A DNA stretch of 48,239 nt. It comes from Planctomycetota bacterium. Lineage in GTDB: Bacteria > Planctomycetota > JACOTG01 > JAJDCM01. Shown one piece after another: positions 25,698 to 33,877 of the stretch; within the stretch, counting starts at the first letter, position 1; every line of letters starts with the position of its first letter. The notes under the pieces were generated by a model. That model was given only the letters and a program-made list of their open reading frames with translations, searched no databases and was not told where the DNA came from. The stretch spans positions 1 through 48,239 of the forward strand of contig JAJDCM010000337.1 in NCBI GenBank assembly GCA_029260825.1, in the 5' to 3' direction. The position numbers were made by a program, and so were the translations under genes.

Positions 25698-26711
25698 TCA
25701 GCTATTTCGATCGCAAACATACCGGGCGATCCGACGGAGTGCATCGGCATAAGGTGAATTCGGCAACTCATCGATGGCTTCAATTGCACGATCTGCGTAG
25801 CGAGTGGCGAGCAACCTGGAGGCGGCAGCGGCATCTGTTGCTTCAATCCGACGGAGAATCTCACTCCGAAGAGCCAGCCGATCTTCACTCCCCTTTTCGA
25901 CAGCCATGTACTCGTTGACCGATTCGAGCAGCTTGGGATCTCGCCGCAAGGCGACCAGAAGAGGAAGTGCGACCTTCTTGTCCTCAAGATCTGCAAGCCT
26001 CGTCTTTCCGGTTTCACTCTCCGCTTCAAAATCGATGATGTCGTCTGCCATCTGGAAAGCGATCCCCAGATTCCAACCGAACCGGGACGCGGCCCGAACC
26101 TGAGTGGCGGAAGCACCGGCGCTTCGAGCTGCGCCCAGTGTGGCAAAACGAAAGAGCGCTGCGGTTTTTCCTCCGACCAGCCGGAGATACTGGTCAAAGG
26201 TAAGACCGGTCGTCCCCCGTCTCTGAAGCTGAAAAATCTCGCCCTCCAGAACAAGCTTGATCGCTTTGGCCAGATCCTTGGCCAGCTGACGGGGATGGAC
26301 ATCGAGAAGCCGACGAAATGCATCGCTGTAGAGACGATCCCCGACCAGGATGGCCACGGGAGCTCCATAGACGATATGAGCCGCCGGTCGGCTCCTTCGC
26401 ATCTTCGACTCATCGATCACATCGTCGTGAAAGAGTGTTGCGGTATGGACCATTTCGACCACTGCCGCAAGCTCGAGGAATGAATTCTTGGAAGCACGAA
26501 GAGCCCGGGCGGTCAGGCAAACAAGAATCGGTCGAATCCGCTTTCCCCCCGCGCCAATCAAATGATGAGCCACCTCGGGGACGACGGAAAACTCGCTGGG
26601 AAGATCCATGGCCAGACGGGCATCGACATCGGCAAGGTCTTCCCCGATCAAAGCGTGGACCATGTCCAGAGCTTCCTTGATCTCCGGTAGCGAAGCGGTG
26701 TTCCCCTTCAA
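25698..26711 (-). CDS. Polyprenyl (all-trans prenyl) diphosphate synthase
   Basis: 337 aa from TTG at 26711. This start overlaps the regulator's TGA (TTGA), and AAGGGG lies about 8 nt upstream. An upstream TTG at 26786 would overlap the regulator by 79 bp. First aspartate motif DDVID (96-100), second DDIID (223-227), GGKRIRP (56-62) for diphosphate binding, GGKTAALFR. It condenses isopentenyl units to a long-chain diphosphate, probably for the quinone side chain. Chain length cannot be read with confidence from sequence. Follows the GbsR-type regulator in one operon. Confidence 0.93.
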   Translation of the reverse strand: MKGNTASLPEIKEALDMVHALIGEDLADVDARLAMDLPSEFSVVPEVAHHLIGAGGKRIRPILVCLTARALRASKNSFLELAAVVEMVHTATLFHDDVIDESKMRRSRPAAHIVYGAPVAILVGDRLYSDAFRRLLDVHPRQLAKDLAKAIKLVLEGEIFQLQRRGTTGLTFDQYLRLVGGKTAALFRFATLGAARSAGASATQVRAASRFGWNLGIAFQMADDIIDFEAESETGKTRLADLEDKKVALPLLVALRRDPKLLESVNEYMAVEKGSEDRLALRSEILRRIEATDAAAASRLLATRYADRAIEAIDELPNSPYADALRRIARYVCDRNS

Positions 26712-27343
26712 GACCTCGTCCCCTTCTTTTGACTTTGCTTCTTGCGAGCCCCCGAGCCAACCAGGGAACCCAGATGGAAAGGCCAAAACGGCCTGACGTT
26801 GATCCGACCCGTCTTCAACAGCTTACTCAGGAGCCCTGAGACCAGATTTCCTGCCTGAATCATCTCGGTGAGCCGGGCCGCTCTGAACTTCTCAAGACTC
26901 TCTTTCTTCGAACGATCGGCCGGAAATAAGGCCTCTCGAGAATTGCGAAGGGTATCGAGAGTTCGCTCGATTTGTTCAAGATCACGCTCGCGAAGAACCT
27001 TGCTCACCATTTTCCAGAGGTCGCCCTCTGCCGTGAACTGCTGGGTTCTCTCGCCGTGAGGGGTCGATCGCGAAACCACTCCCCAGTGGAGAAGCTCTTT
27101 CAACGTCATGCTCACCGAGCCAGCGCTGATGCCCAGGCCCTCTCGAATTTCGAGTGCCGAACAGGGTTCTGGTGACAGGTAAAGGTAGCACCAAACCATC
27201 CCCGTCAGTTTTTTGAAGCCCCAGAATTGAATCAGGTCGCCCACAGCCTCACAGGTGGCATAGAGGGTCTCATCGCAACTTGGCGCCAGCGAAGTGGAGT
27301 TCTTCGCCAGCTTCTTCTCAGGGATGGTCTGGGATGTTTTCAT
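26708..27343 (-). CDS. GbsR/MarR-type transcriptional regulator
   Basis: 211 aa. Winged helix (about residues 30-110): EAVGDLIQFWGFKKLTGMVWCYLYLS, EIREGLGISAGSVSMTLKELLHWGVV and the wing STPHGERTQQF match GbsR-like members of the MarR superfamily. Some relatives sense quaternary amines or membrane state; the ligand here is unknown. The basic C-terminus (GARKKQSQKKGTRS) is unusual. It heads the operon with polyprenyl synthase and plsC and faces the DAHP synthase; a palindrome in the shared promoter region is its likely operator. Confidence 0.87.
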   Translation of the reverse strand: MKTSQTIPEKKLAKNSTSLAPSCDETLYATCEAVGDLIQFWGFKKLTGMVWCYLYLSPEPCSALEIREGLGISAGSVSMTLKELLHWGVVSRSTPHGERTQQFTAEGDLWKMVSKVLRERDLEQIERTLDTLRNSREALFPADRSKKESLEKFRAARLTEMIQAGNLVSGLLSKLLKTGRINVRPFWPFHLGSLVGSGARKKQSQKKGTRS

Positions 27344-27389
27344 CAGGAGTCAAATCTCGCTCGTGCATTTGCCGCTCAGGGGTCAAGTA

Positions 27390-27414
27390 TTTCAAAAATT
27401 GTTGAAACATCAAC
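27390..27414. promoter_or_regulatory. Palindromic candidate operator for the GbsR-type regulator
   Basis: TTTCAA-N6-TTGAAA (27390-27407) overlaps a second inverted repeat GTTGA-AACA-TCAAC (27401-27414). The site sits between the regulator (start 27343) and the DAHP synthase, covering the -35 box of the promoter facing the latter. MarR-superfamily regulators bind such short palindromes. Binding by this protein is inferred. Confidence 0.5.
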
Positions 27415-27430
27415 CTGGCGGTGCTAATTT
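27402..27430 (+). promoter_or_regulatory. Sigma-70-like promoter of the DAHP synthase
   Basis: TTGAAA (27402-27407) and TAATTT (27425-27430) are separated by 17 nt; TG two bases before the -10 (27422-27423) gives an extended -10. The predicted start near 27437 leaves a leader of about 60 nt. The -35 is inside the palindromic operator, which would allow repression. Confidence 0.5.
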
Positions 27431-27499
27431 CCCTCCCAGTCAAGGAACCCCTGACCTTCAAGGCTCAGGTCCGCTTCGCATCCGTTAATCGAGCGAATC

Positions 27500-28582
27500 A
27501 TGGTCATCATCCACCTTCATGACACTTGCACCGAAGAAGGGGCTTCTTCCCTCTGCGATGACCTCGTTGCCCGCGGAATCGAGCACAACCGGACTTCGGC
27601 GAACGGAATCCAGCTCCTGATCTTGAATGAGGCCTTCATTTCCCCCCTTCTCCTCGCGGAGCTTGGCAAACATCCTCTCGTCAAGGCGGTCGAACCCACT
27701 GGCTCCTTGCCGACGCTGACCCTGAGAAAAGAGGACGAGCGAGGCGTTCGCCCCCTGTCGATCCGAGGTCAAGTCATCGACTTCAGCGATCCGTGCATCC
27801 TGGCCGGACCGTGCGTTGTGGAAAGCGAGTCGGTTCTTGACGAGATTGCCTCCCATCTCCGGTCCCTCGGAGTGGGAATCCTTCGTGGAGGGGGCGAAAA
27901 GATCCGGAGCTCCCCTCATTCTTTTCGAGGGCTCGGTGCAAAAGGGTACGAGACCCTTTGCCGGGTCGCCGAAAAGTACAAGATGCTGACGGTTGCCGAA
28001 GTCGTGGAATCGGACCTCCTCAACGAAACCGCGAAGATCCTGGATATCCTTCAGGTCGGCGCACGCAACATGCACAACCCTCATTTTCTGGAGAAGGTGG
28101 GAAGCTTCGAGAAGCCGGTCCTCCTCAAACGGGGTTTCGGAGCCACGTATGAGGAATGGCTTTGGGCGTCCGAATACCTTCTCGGCGCAGGAGCAAGCTC
28201 AATTATCTTCTGTGAGCGAGGCATCCGCACTTTTTCGCCCATGCGTCGGTACACCCTCGACATCCACGCCATTCCCTTCCTTCGGGAGATGACCCCTTTT
28301 CCCGTGATCGGCGACCCGAGTCACGCCGCCGGCTATTCTCCTTTCGTCGCCGACCTTGGAAGGGCGTGTCTCGCCGCCGGTGCCCATGGCCTCCTGGTCG
28401 AATGTCACCCGGAGCCCGCCCGGGCTCGATGCGATGCTCGGCAAGCCCTGACTCTTTCGGGAATGGACGACCTTCTCCATTCCGTGTCGCCTGTGATTCC
28501 GCAAACGGCGGACCCCAGCAATCCCCTCACGGCCACAAATGAGAATTCCGTGGAACCTCACCCTCCGATTTCCATCCAATAA
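27500..28582 (+). CDS. 3-deoxy-7-phosphoheptulonate (DAHP) synthase, type I beta-like
   Basis: 360 aa. First step of the shikimate pathway (PEP plus erythrose 4-phosphate). A ferredoxin-like regulatory domain fills residues 1-70; the TIM barrel begins at DPCILAGPCVVES (98-109). Metal ligands are conserved: Cys105, His275 (DPSHAAG), Glu301 (VECHPEP) and Asp312. Substrate residues are recognisable but drifted: LRGGGEKIRSSPHSFRGLG where FKPRTSPYSFQGLG is usual, KRGFGAT, CERGIRTF. The last 30 residues are an unconserved Pro/Asn-rich tail. The drift leaves room for a related 2-keto-3-deoxy sugar acid synthase. Possibly controlled by the adjacent GbsR-type regulator. Confidence 0.88.
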   Translation: MVIIHLHDTCTEEGASSLCDDLVARGIEHNRTSANGIQLLILNEAFISPLLLAELGKHPLVKAVEPTGSLPTLTLRKEDERGVRPLSIRGQVIDFSDPCILAGPCVVESESVLDEIASHLRSLGVGILRGGGEKIRSSPHSFRGLGAKGYETLCRVAEKYKMLTVAEVVESDLLNETAKILDILQVGARNMHNPHFLEKVGSFEKPVLLKRGFGATYEEWLWASEYLLGAGASSIIFCERGIRTFSPMRRYTLDIHAIPFLREMTPFPVIGDPSHAAGYSPFVADLGRACLAAGAHGLLVECHPEPARARCDARQALTLSGMDDLLHSVSPVIPQTADPSNPLTATNENSVEPHPPISIQ

Positions 28583-28632
28583 CCGGTCGGGCCCGTCGGA
28601 TAGGGAGATGGGCCACCACCAGGAGTCGATCG

Positions 28633-29328
28633 ATGAGTCAAACGATGAAGAGCGCCGGGAGGATTTCGTGTCACCAGATCATCCTGACCTTGGCGGCCCT
28701 GATCCTCTGTTTTCCTCCATCAGTCCTGGGTGAGGGCAAAGAAAAAGCCCCGGCAAAAACTCAGAAAAAGAAACGGGAGATCGTCTTTGAAAACAGCTCC
28801 CGGCGTCGAAAGTTCTTCGACGCTCAGCAAGGAAAACCCCCGCGCAAACTCGTCTGCTCGAAGTGGATTCCCGGGGGAAAGTTCGATTTAGAGCAACAGA
28901 AGGGAAAGGTTGTCCTGATCGTCTTTTTCGGAAGCTGGTGCAGTCCGTGCAAGCGCCTCATGCCCCGGATCATCGAGTGGGGAAACACCTATCAAGATCA
29001 AGGTTTTGAGATCGTCGGAATCCACAGCATCAAAGAGGCAGAGCAGGCGGATGCCTACCTCAAAGAACAGAAGGTCCCCTTCAAGGTCGGGATCGATTTC
29101 AAGGGTTCGACATTCAAGCGCTTCAAAGTGCTCAATCTGCCTTCTTTCTTCCTGGTCGATCGCTCCGGGATCCTGCGTTTTGCCGATGTCTCCAACCACA
29201 AGTCTCGATACATGACCGATGCAATCGAAACTCTTCTTGAAGAAGAACCACCCGGTTCAGAGGCGCAAGAAGAGGACAAGGCGGCAAAAGACGGGAAGAC
29301 GGACGAGTCGGAAAAAACGGGGAAGTGA
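28633..29328 (+). CDS. TlpA-like periplasmic thioredoxin
   Basis: 231 aa. Signal peptide (about 12-33), a lysine-rich linker, then a thioredoxin fold with VVLIVFFGSWCSPCKRLMP (active pair Cys103/Cys106), VPFKVGIDFKGST and LNLPSFFLVDRSG (cis-Pro). The C-terminal 30 residues are acidic and lysine-rich, likely disordered. Acts as an extracytoplasmic disulfide reductase or oxidase. AGGAG lies 7 nt before the ATG. It converges with a second thioredoxin-fold gene at 29336. Confidence 0.9.
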   Translation: MSQTMKSAGRISCHQIILTLAALILCFPPSVLGEGKEKAPAKTQKKKREIVFENSSRRRKFFDAQQGKPPRKLVCSKWIPGGKFDLEQQKGKVVLIVFFGSWCSPCKRLMPRIIEWGNTYQDQGFEIVGIHSIKEAEQADAYLKEQKVPFKVGIDFKGSTFKRFKVLNLPSFFLVDRSGILRFADVSNHKSRYMTDAIETLLEEEPPGSEAQEEDKAAKDGKTDESEKTGK

Positions 29329-29335
29329 CGGAAGG

Positions 29336-29566
29336 TCAACTCAAGTAGGCTCGGAGCTCAGCTTTACTCGGCAGCCGTCCTGCGCATTTGATCTCCCCGT
29401 TCACGATCAACGCGGGGGTCCAGGACACTCCTCTCCTGACGATCTCGGAAGTGTCGTGAATGACCTTGATCTCCACCGCGCGCTTGAGATCACCCGCGAC
29501 CTGAAAGGCAAGTTGATGGAGCCGATCGAATTTGGCTCCCTCCTGTCCAAGAATCTCCAGCTTCAT
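29336..29566 (-). CDS. Small thioredoxin-fold protein (Thioredoxin_3-like) lacking the CxxC
   Basis: 76 aa from ATG at 29566, supported by AGGTGA just upstream and by the family's usual length; the frame runs on to 29665 without support. MKLEILG, then DTSEIVRRGVSWTPALIVNGEIKCAGRLPSKAELRAYL, matches the small redox-active disulfide family, including the cis-Pro region. The CxxC position (residues 10-13) reads GAKF, so both active cysteines are lost; one Cys remains in EIKCAGR. It may bind a partner rather than do redox chemistry. Confidence 0.75.
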   Translation of the reverse strand: MKLEILGQEGAKFDRLHQLAFQVAGDLKRAVEIKVIHDTSEIVRRGVSWTPALIVNGEIKCAGRLPSKAELRAYLS

Positions 29567-29673
29567 GCTCACCTGGATTCCTTTGATTGCCGCCCCGAGC
29601 ACCCCGTTGACAAGGCCCGATTCCGTCGGCGCCAGTCCATTCTCAACAGACAAGTGGTGATTCACACCACTTG

Positions 29674-31623
29674 TTACCCCAATCGTAGCTGACGTTCTGC
29701 ATCAACCTCATCCCGGTTGATTCTCCTCATCACTCCCAGAACTCGCTGACAAAGCGGGTCTCCTGGGGTTAGTGCGTTATGCACCTGGCGAAGAAGCTGA
29801 ATGGCAATCCTCAAGTTCCTGACGAGGTCTCCGTCAGGAGCGTCGGTGTAGCGCTGGAGATCATCAAATTCGCACCCATCGAACCAGGCTTGCCCGGCCC
29901 GGGAAAGACCAAAGTCCGGAGTCTTGATTGTCCCGCGAATGTCGAACTCTCTTTCCAGCTCCTGAAACTCGCCAACAACAGCAAGAGACTCCTCCTTGAG
30001 TTCCCGGATGGAATCCCCCTTCGGGGGCGCGTGCTCTTCTTTCCGTCTGCCTTCAAAGACGGTGGAAAGAATCAGAAGGAAGATCTTTTCGTCGGACAAG
30101 GAGTAGAAGAAATCCCGGCTGAAATACTCGGACATGTGAATTTCATATCCATTGACCTTCCCGGCAAACCGCCCCTTTTGTGCCAACACATCCCCCCGGA
30201 TGTAGCCGGCTTCTCCCAGGAGTTCAATCTTCCGGCCCAGCATGGCTCGCTGGCGCTTCCAGGCTTTCTTGGTGCGTTGAAAGGCAAAGAACGACAGTTC
30301 CGCCGCGTCAAAGATTCGTTCGCCCATCCTCTGAAACAGGTTGAGGATCGTGGAGTAGGAGAGGTTAAAGCGTGAATTGATCGGATCGACTCGACCGAGT
30401 ACGGTCCGCTTGATCGATTCTTTGGTGTCCCATCGGGTATCGACCTTTGCGTAGACGAACCCTTCGCTGTCGATCCCCTGCCGCCCCGCTCTTCCCGCCA
30501 TCTGATAGTAATTCAAGGTACGCATCGGCTCAAACGAAACCCCATTGAATTTTCTCAATCGATCAAAGACGACGGACCGCGCCGGCATGTTGACCCCCAA
30601 TGCGAACGTCTCGGTGGTAAAAAGAAGCTTGACGAGGCCCGTGCTGAAGAGGCGTTCGACGATCTCCTTGAAAGTCGGAAGCATCCCGGCGTGGTGATAA
30701 GCAACGCCTCGCCGCAAGAGGCGGCCGAGATCTTCAAGCTTTCTCAGTCCCTTGATCTCGTACTTTTCGGCAAGCTCATCAAAAAGCGTCGCAATCTTCT
30801 TTTCTTCGTCGGGCTGCAAAAGCCTTCGCCCCCGGTTGCGATGGGCGAATTGTTCACAGTCTTTCCGGCTGAAGGCAAAATAGAGGACGGGGAGCCTCTT
30901 CTGTTCGATGAGATAATCGAGTGGATCCTTGATCCTGCCTTTTCCCCGACGGGTGTTCCGCGCTTTTTGCAGGGCTGCCCCCATCTTGGGGAGAGTCACC
31001 ACACCCTGCTCCGGAAAGAAGAGGTAGTGGCGAAGCGGCACCGGTCGCTCCGAGCTACTGACGACCTCAAGGTGAGGGTCGGGCCGCACCTTCTGAATCC
31101 AGCTCGAGAACTGGCGAAGGTTCGAAATCGTGGCTGACAACATGATGAAGCGAACTTCAGGTGGAGCGAAGATGATGGATTCTTCCCACACCGTTCCTCG
31201 CTCGACATCATCGAGAAAGTGCACCTCGTCAAAGATGACGTACCGAATCTCCGAGAGTCGATTCTCATCCTCAAAGAGAGTATTGCGAAAGACCTCGGTG
31301 GTCATGATGAGGACGGGAGCATCGCCATCGATGGTCACATCGCCGGTCATGATCCCCACCTTGCCGGGATAGATCTCCCGGAAGTTGCGGTACTTCTGGT
31401 TGGAGAGGGCCTTCACCGGGGATGTGTAGGCAACGCGCACTCCTTCTTCGAGCGCCTTTTCAATCGCGTATTCAGCCGCAATGGTCTTGCCTGCGCCGGT
31501 CGGCGCGGCCACGATGACCGAATGCCCGTCCGCTACCGCTTGGATAGCTTGGGATTGAAACGGGTAGAGCTCAAGCCCATGGAAATGGGTGATCGGCGCG
31601 TTCGAATTACCTTCTTGGGTCAA
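29674..31623 (-). CDS. Ski2-like DEAD/DEAH-box RNA helicase
   Basis: 649 aa. Walker A APTGAGKT (40-47), DEVH (132-135), SAT, then a second RecA domain with HHAGMLP, FTTETFALGVNMPARSV and QMAGRAGRQG. The C-terminal third (from about 440) resembles the helical DSHCT region of Mtr4/Ski2/HelY proteins. Likely unwinds structured RNA for decay or maturation. The only usable start is TTG at 31623, without a clear ribosome site. The frame is open about 80 bp further upstream with protein-like content but no ATG/GTG/TTG, so the N-terminus is uncertain. Confidence 0.92.
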   Translation of the reverse strand: MTQEGNSNAPITHFHGLELYPFQSQAIQAVADGHSVIVAAPTGAGKTIAAEYAIEKALEEGVRVAYTSPVKALSNQKYRNFREIYPGKVGIMTGDVTIDGDAPVLIMTTEVFRNTLFEDENRLSEIRYVIFDEVHFLDDVERGTVWEESIIFAPPEVRFIMLSATISNLRQFSSWIQKVRPDPHLEVVSSSERPVPLRHYLFFPEQGVVTLPKMGAALQKARNTRRGKGRIKDPLDYLIEQKRLPVLYFAFSRKDCEQFAHRNRGRRLLQPDEEKKIATLFDELAEKYEIKGLRKLEDLGRLLRRGVAYHHAGMLPTFKEIVERLFSTGLVKLLFTTETFALGVNMPARSVVFDRLRKFNGVSFEPMRTLNYYQMAGRAGRQGIDSEGFVYAKVDTRWDTKESIKRTVLGRVDPINSRFNLSYSTILNLFQRMGERIFDAAELSFFAFQRTKKAWKRQRAMLGRKIELLGEAGYIRGDVLAQKGRFAGKVNGYEIHMSEYFSRDFFYSLSDEKIFLLILSTVFEGRRKEEHAPPKGDSIRELKEESLAVVGEFQELEREFDIRGTIKTPDFGLSRAGQAWFDGCEFDDLQRYTDAPDGDLVRNLRIAIQLLRQVHNALTPGDPLCQRVLGVMRRINRDEVDAERQLRLG

Positions 31624-31955
31624 ATGCGTATCGATCGAAAGAGGTGGGTAGTCATCCCTTGGTGCGACGGGATACGGCGCTCGTTCAGGATCCCCCCAGC
31701 TGGGGTGCGAACTGACAAGAAAAAATCATTATCGTTTGCCAGGACCCACTGTCAACGCTCCCCCCCTTGTCGGTCCTCCAAACCCTGCCCACGGTTGCAA
31801 GCAGGACCCATCGATTTGACCGGACTTCTCCCGGTCGATCCGGCTCAAAAAAAACCGAGGACGATCGAAGCCCGCAGTTAGCCAGGCGCTCTCTCAGAGC
31901 AACGATTTGCAGGGCTCGAGCGATATTGACCCGGATCCGATCCTTCCGGTCGGAG
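31624..31955. other. Intergenic region between helicase and YVTN gene
   Basis: No gene supported. The part next to the helicase (31624 to about 31710) is open in the helicase frame. The remainder shows only short plus-strand frames with arginine- and serine-rich translations typical of chance. It should contain the helicase promoter; no good match was seen. Confidence 0.4.
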
Positions 31956-31983
31956 TTGTCTCACCTCGATCGTGTGGTATGAT
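31956..31983 (+). promoter_or_regulatory. Sigma-70-like promoter of the YVTN-repeat gene
   Basis: TTGTCT (31956-31961), a 16-nt spacer, then TATGAT (31978-31983) with the extended -10 TG at 31975-31976 (TGTGG-TATGAT context). Transcription would start near 31990, giving a leader of about 95 nt that includes a 6-bp hairpin TCAGGC/GCCTGA (32042-32059) shortly before the ribosome site. Confidence 0.5.
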
Positions 31984-32071
31984 TTTGAAGTACAAGGTGC
32001 CACAAATAAGACAAGTGTATCATTCAAAAAGTTCTTATGTTTCAGGCCCAAAAGCCTGACCCATTCCGTTC

Positions 32072-32077
32072 AGGAGG
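32072..32077 (+). promoter_or_regulatory. Shine-Dalgarno site fixing a TTG start
   Basis: A perfect AGGAGG lies 8 nt before TTG at 32086. No such site precedes the ATG at 31972 in the same frame, so the TTG is the likely start and the encoded protein then begins with a normal signal peptide. Confidence 0.75.
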
Positions 32078-32085
32078 TTTGCACC

Positions 32086-33099
32086 TTGCCCGGATTGATC
32101 CTCTCCCTAGGGACGAGTCTGCTCCTCATGGTCTTCACGGCGCCATCCGTTGAAGCCCAGGGAAGAAAGCCCCTCTTCTCGGTCGCGACCATCCCGTCCG
32201 TACTCAGCTCGTATGGGCAAGCATACGCAGTGGATGCAGACCTCCTTTACAACGTTAGTTCGTTCAATGTCGTGGCCGTTGTGGACCCAAAAACCAACCG
32301 GTATCTGAGACTCATCGACCTCAGCTCCTCCAAAGCCGTGCTCTCCTCCGGACTCGGCATCGCTTCGGGCAAGCTTTACGTCGAGGCCTATCCCGATATC
32401 GTGGTGGTTGACCTTGCCAGCGAAAGGGTTTTGACCACCCTGGAACAACCGGTCGTGATTGGCTCGACGTACGGAGACATCTCGGTTTCACCGGATGAAC
32501 AGAGGGTCTATGCGGTGATCGGATCCTCGGACGTTGTCACGGTCATCGACTCCCGAGATGACTCGATCGTGGGCACAATTCCGGTGGGCCCCGACCACAA
32601 CTCTCTCGCCCTCTCCCCGGACGCAAGGAGGCTCTATGTCACCAACAAGGAAGAGTCGACTCTCAGCATCATCGATACCGTGGATCTCGCCGTAAGACGA
32701 ACCGTCAAGGTTTCTCCGGATGCAAACTTCGCGAACTTTCCTTTGCAGATTGCAGTTGCCCGGGACGAAATGGTCTACATCAACTTCATCCATAACAAGA
32801 CCGGGGGACATGTCGCCGTCTTTTCTCCAGACGGCGACAGACTCGAAGATCTTGACCTCTCCAGGACCTCCACCGGAATCGCAGTTTCCCCCGGAGGAGA
32901 TTGGCTCGTGACGGGAGGCGGTGACATCATCTCCCGCAACACAGGCAAGATCATGGAAAACCTATCGATTCCAACAAACGGAATCTCGACCGTTCTCTTT
33001 GCTCCGACGGATGGGCGATCCTTCATTACCAACATGAATCACCGCTGCCTCTCGACTGCCTCCGGCTTTCAATCGACAGGCTGGACTGACCGCAACTAG
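32086..33099 (+). CDS. Secreted YVTN-type beta-propeller protein
   Basis: 337 aa from TTG at 32086. Signal peptide LPGLILSLGTSLLLMVFTAPSVEA. Beta-propeller blades then repeat roughly every 40 residues: VVAVVDPKTNRYLRLIDL, IVVVDLASERVLTTL, VTVIDSRDDSIVGTIPVG...LALSPDARRLYVTN, LSIIDTVDLAVRRTV. Such proteins are periplasmic or surface scaffolds; some assist metal or redox enzymes. The last 25 residues (CLSTASGFQSTGWTDRN) lose the blade pattern, so the C-terminus may be degraded or frameshifted. A strong terminator follows. Confidence 0.85.
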   Translation: MPGLILSLGTSLLLMVFTAPSVEAQGRKPLFSVATIPSVLSSYGQAYAVDADLLYNVSSFNVVAVVDPKTNRYLRLIDLSSSKAVLSSGLGIASGKLYVEAYPDIVVVDLASERVLTTLEQPVVIGSTYGDISVSPDEQRVYAVIGSSDVVTVIDSRDDSIVGTIPVGPDHNSLALSPDARRLYVTNKEESTLSIIDTVDLAVRRTVKVSPDANFANFPLQIAVARDEMVYINFIHNKTGGHVAVFSPDGDRLEDLDLSRTSTGIAVSPGGDWLVTGGGDIISRNTGKIMENLSIPTNGISTVLFAPTDGRSFITNMNHRCLSTASGFQSTGWTDRN

Positions 33100-33160
33100 C
33101 CTGAAACGAAAGACTACTCCCATTTTGGCACAGGCTGCGTGCCACAAGGGCTTCAGCTCT

Positions 33161-33207
33161 GGCCGGACGAGGAACCCACCCTTTCCTTGTCCGGCTTCTT
33201 TTCTTCT
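33161..33207 (+). terminator. Rho-independent terminator after the YVTN gene
   Basis: GCCGGAC plus GAGGAA (33162-33174) pairs with TTCCTT plus GTCCGGC (33183-33195), a 13-bp stem with one wobble pair, followed by the T-rich tract TTCTTTTCTTCTT. A smaller hairpin TGGCAC/GTGCCA lies just before it. Placed between convergent genes. Confidence 0.85.
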
Positions 33208-33247
33208 TCCCCGTCCCCGCGCGAAAAGACGAAAAAAATATACAGCG

Positions 33248-33877
33248 CTACTCACGCAAAAGGGCTGAGAGAAACACGTACACGATCCTGGCCGTCACTC
33301 CCCACAAGACCGGCAATTCCGGGAGTTCGTCTTTCGAGCCACCCACCACAGGATAGGCCGTAGCAAACCCACTAACCTCGTATTCGGGACCAACCTCCGG
33401 CCATCCTCTCGGGCCAACCTGGACTCGGGGTAGCTTTCGATGGAGCTCGACAAGGTCCATCACCTTGACCGAAAAAACAGAAGCAACTTCCCGATCACAA
33501 GGACGGCATGGCTCGGGGCTGACCCAGAATCCGGCATGAGCCGCCACGTCATAGTGAGACGTTCGAGTCGGAAAGTGACCGAGCTTGCGAACCCCTTCGA
33601 ATGCGCCCGGTAAAACACCTATCTCCTCCTCGACTTCGCGAAACGCTGTCTCCTCATCGTTTCTATCCGAGGCCTCGACCTTTCCTCCAGGGAACGCAAT
33701 CTGACGGCCAAAGGACACGGAATCCGGACGCAAAATAAAGAGGGCCCGCATCCCATCCCCGGCATCAAAGAAAGGCATCAAGACCGCACTCAATCGACAA
33801 TCGGGCTCCGGAACCCCCGGAGCTACAACCCGGCCAAGAGCCCGGACGAGAACCTCACGACTCAACCCGGGCTTCAT
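33248..33877 (-). CDS. Nudix hydrolase, CoA pyrophosphatase-like
   Basis: 209 aa. FGRQIAFPGGKVEASDRND (about 57-75) joins the CoA-diphosphatase signature (R-x-x-I-A-F-P-G-G) to the Nudix box, which continues EETAFREVEEEIGV with the catalytic REVEEE glutamates. Cleaves nucleoside diphosphate-linked compounds, here probably CoA or its derivatives. The start overlaps the stop of the trans-sulfuration gene by 4 bp, so the two form one transcript. Confidence 0.9.
   Translation of the reverse strand: MKPGLSREVLVRALGRVVAPGVPEPDCRLSAVLMPFFDAGDGMRALFILRPDSVSFGRQIAFPGGKVEASDRNDEETAFREVEEEIGVLPGAFEGVRKLGHFPTRTSHYDVAAHAGFWVSPEPCRPCDREVASVFSVKVMDLVELHRKLPRVQVGPRGWPEVGPEYEVSGFATAYPVVGGSKDELPELPVLWGVTARIVYVFLSALLRE

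Noticed and set aside
31219..31881. A 220-residue plus-strand frame upstream of the YVTN gene
   Set aside because: Mostly antisense to the helicase, with no domain; the part beyond the helicase start is chance-like.
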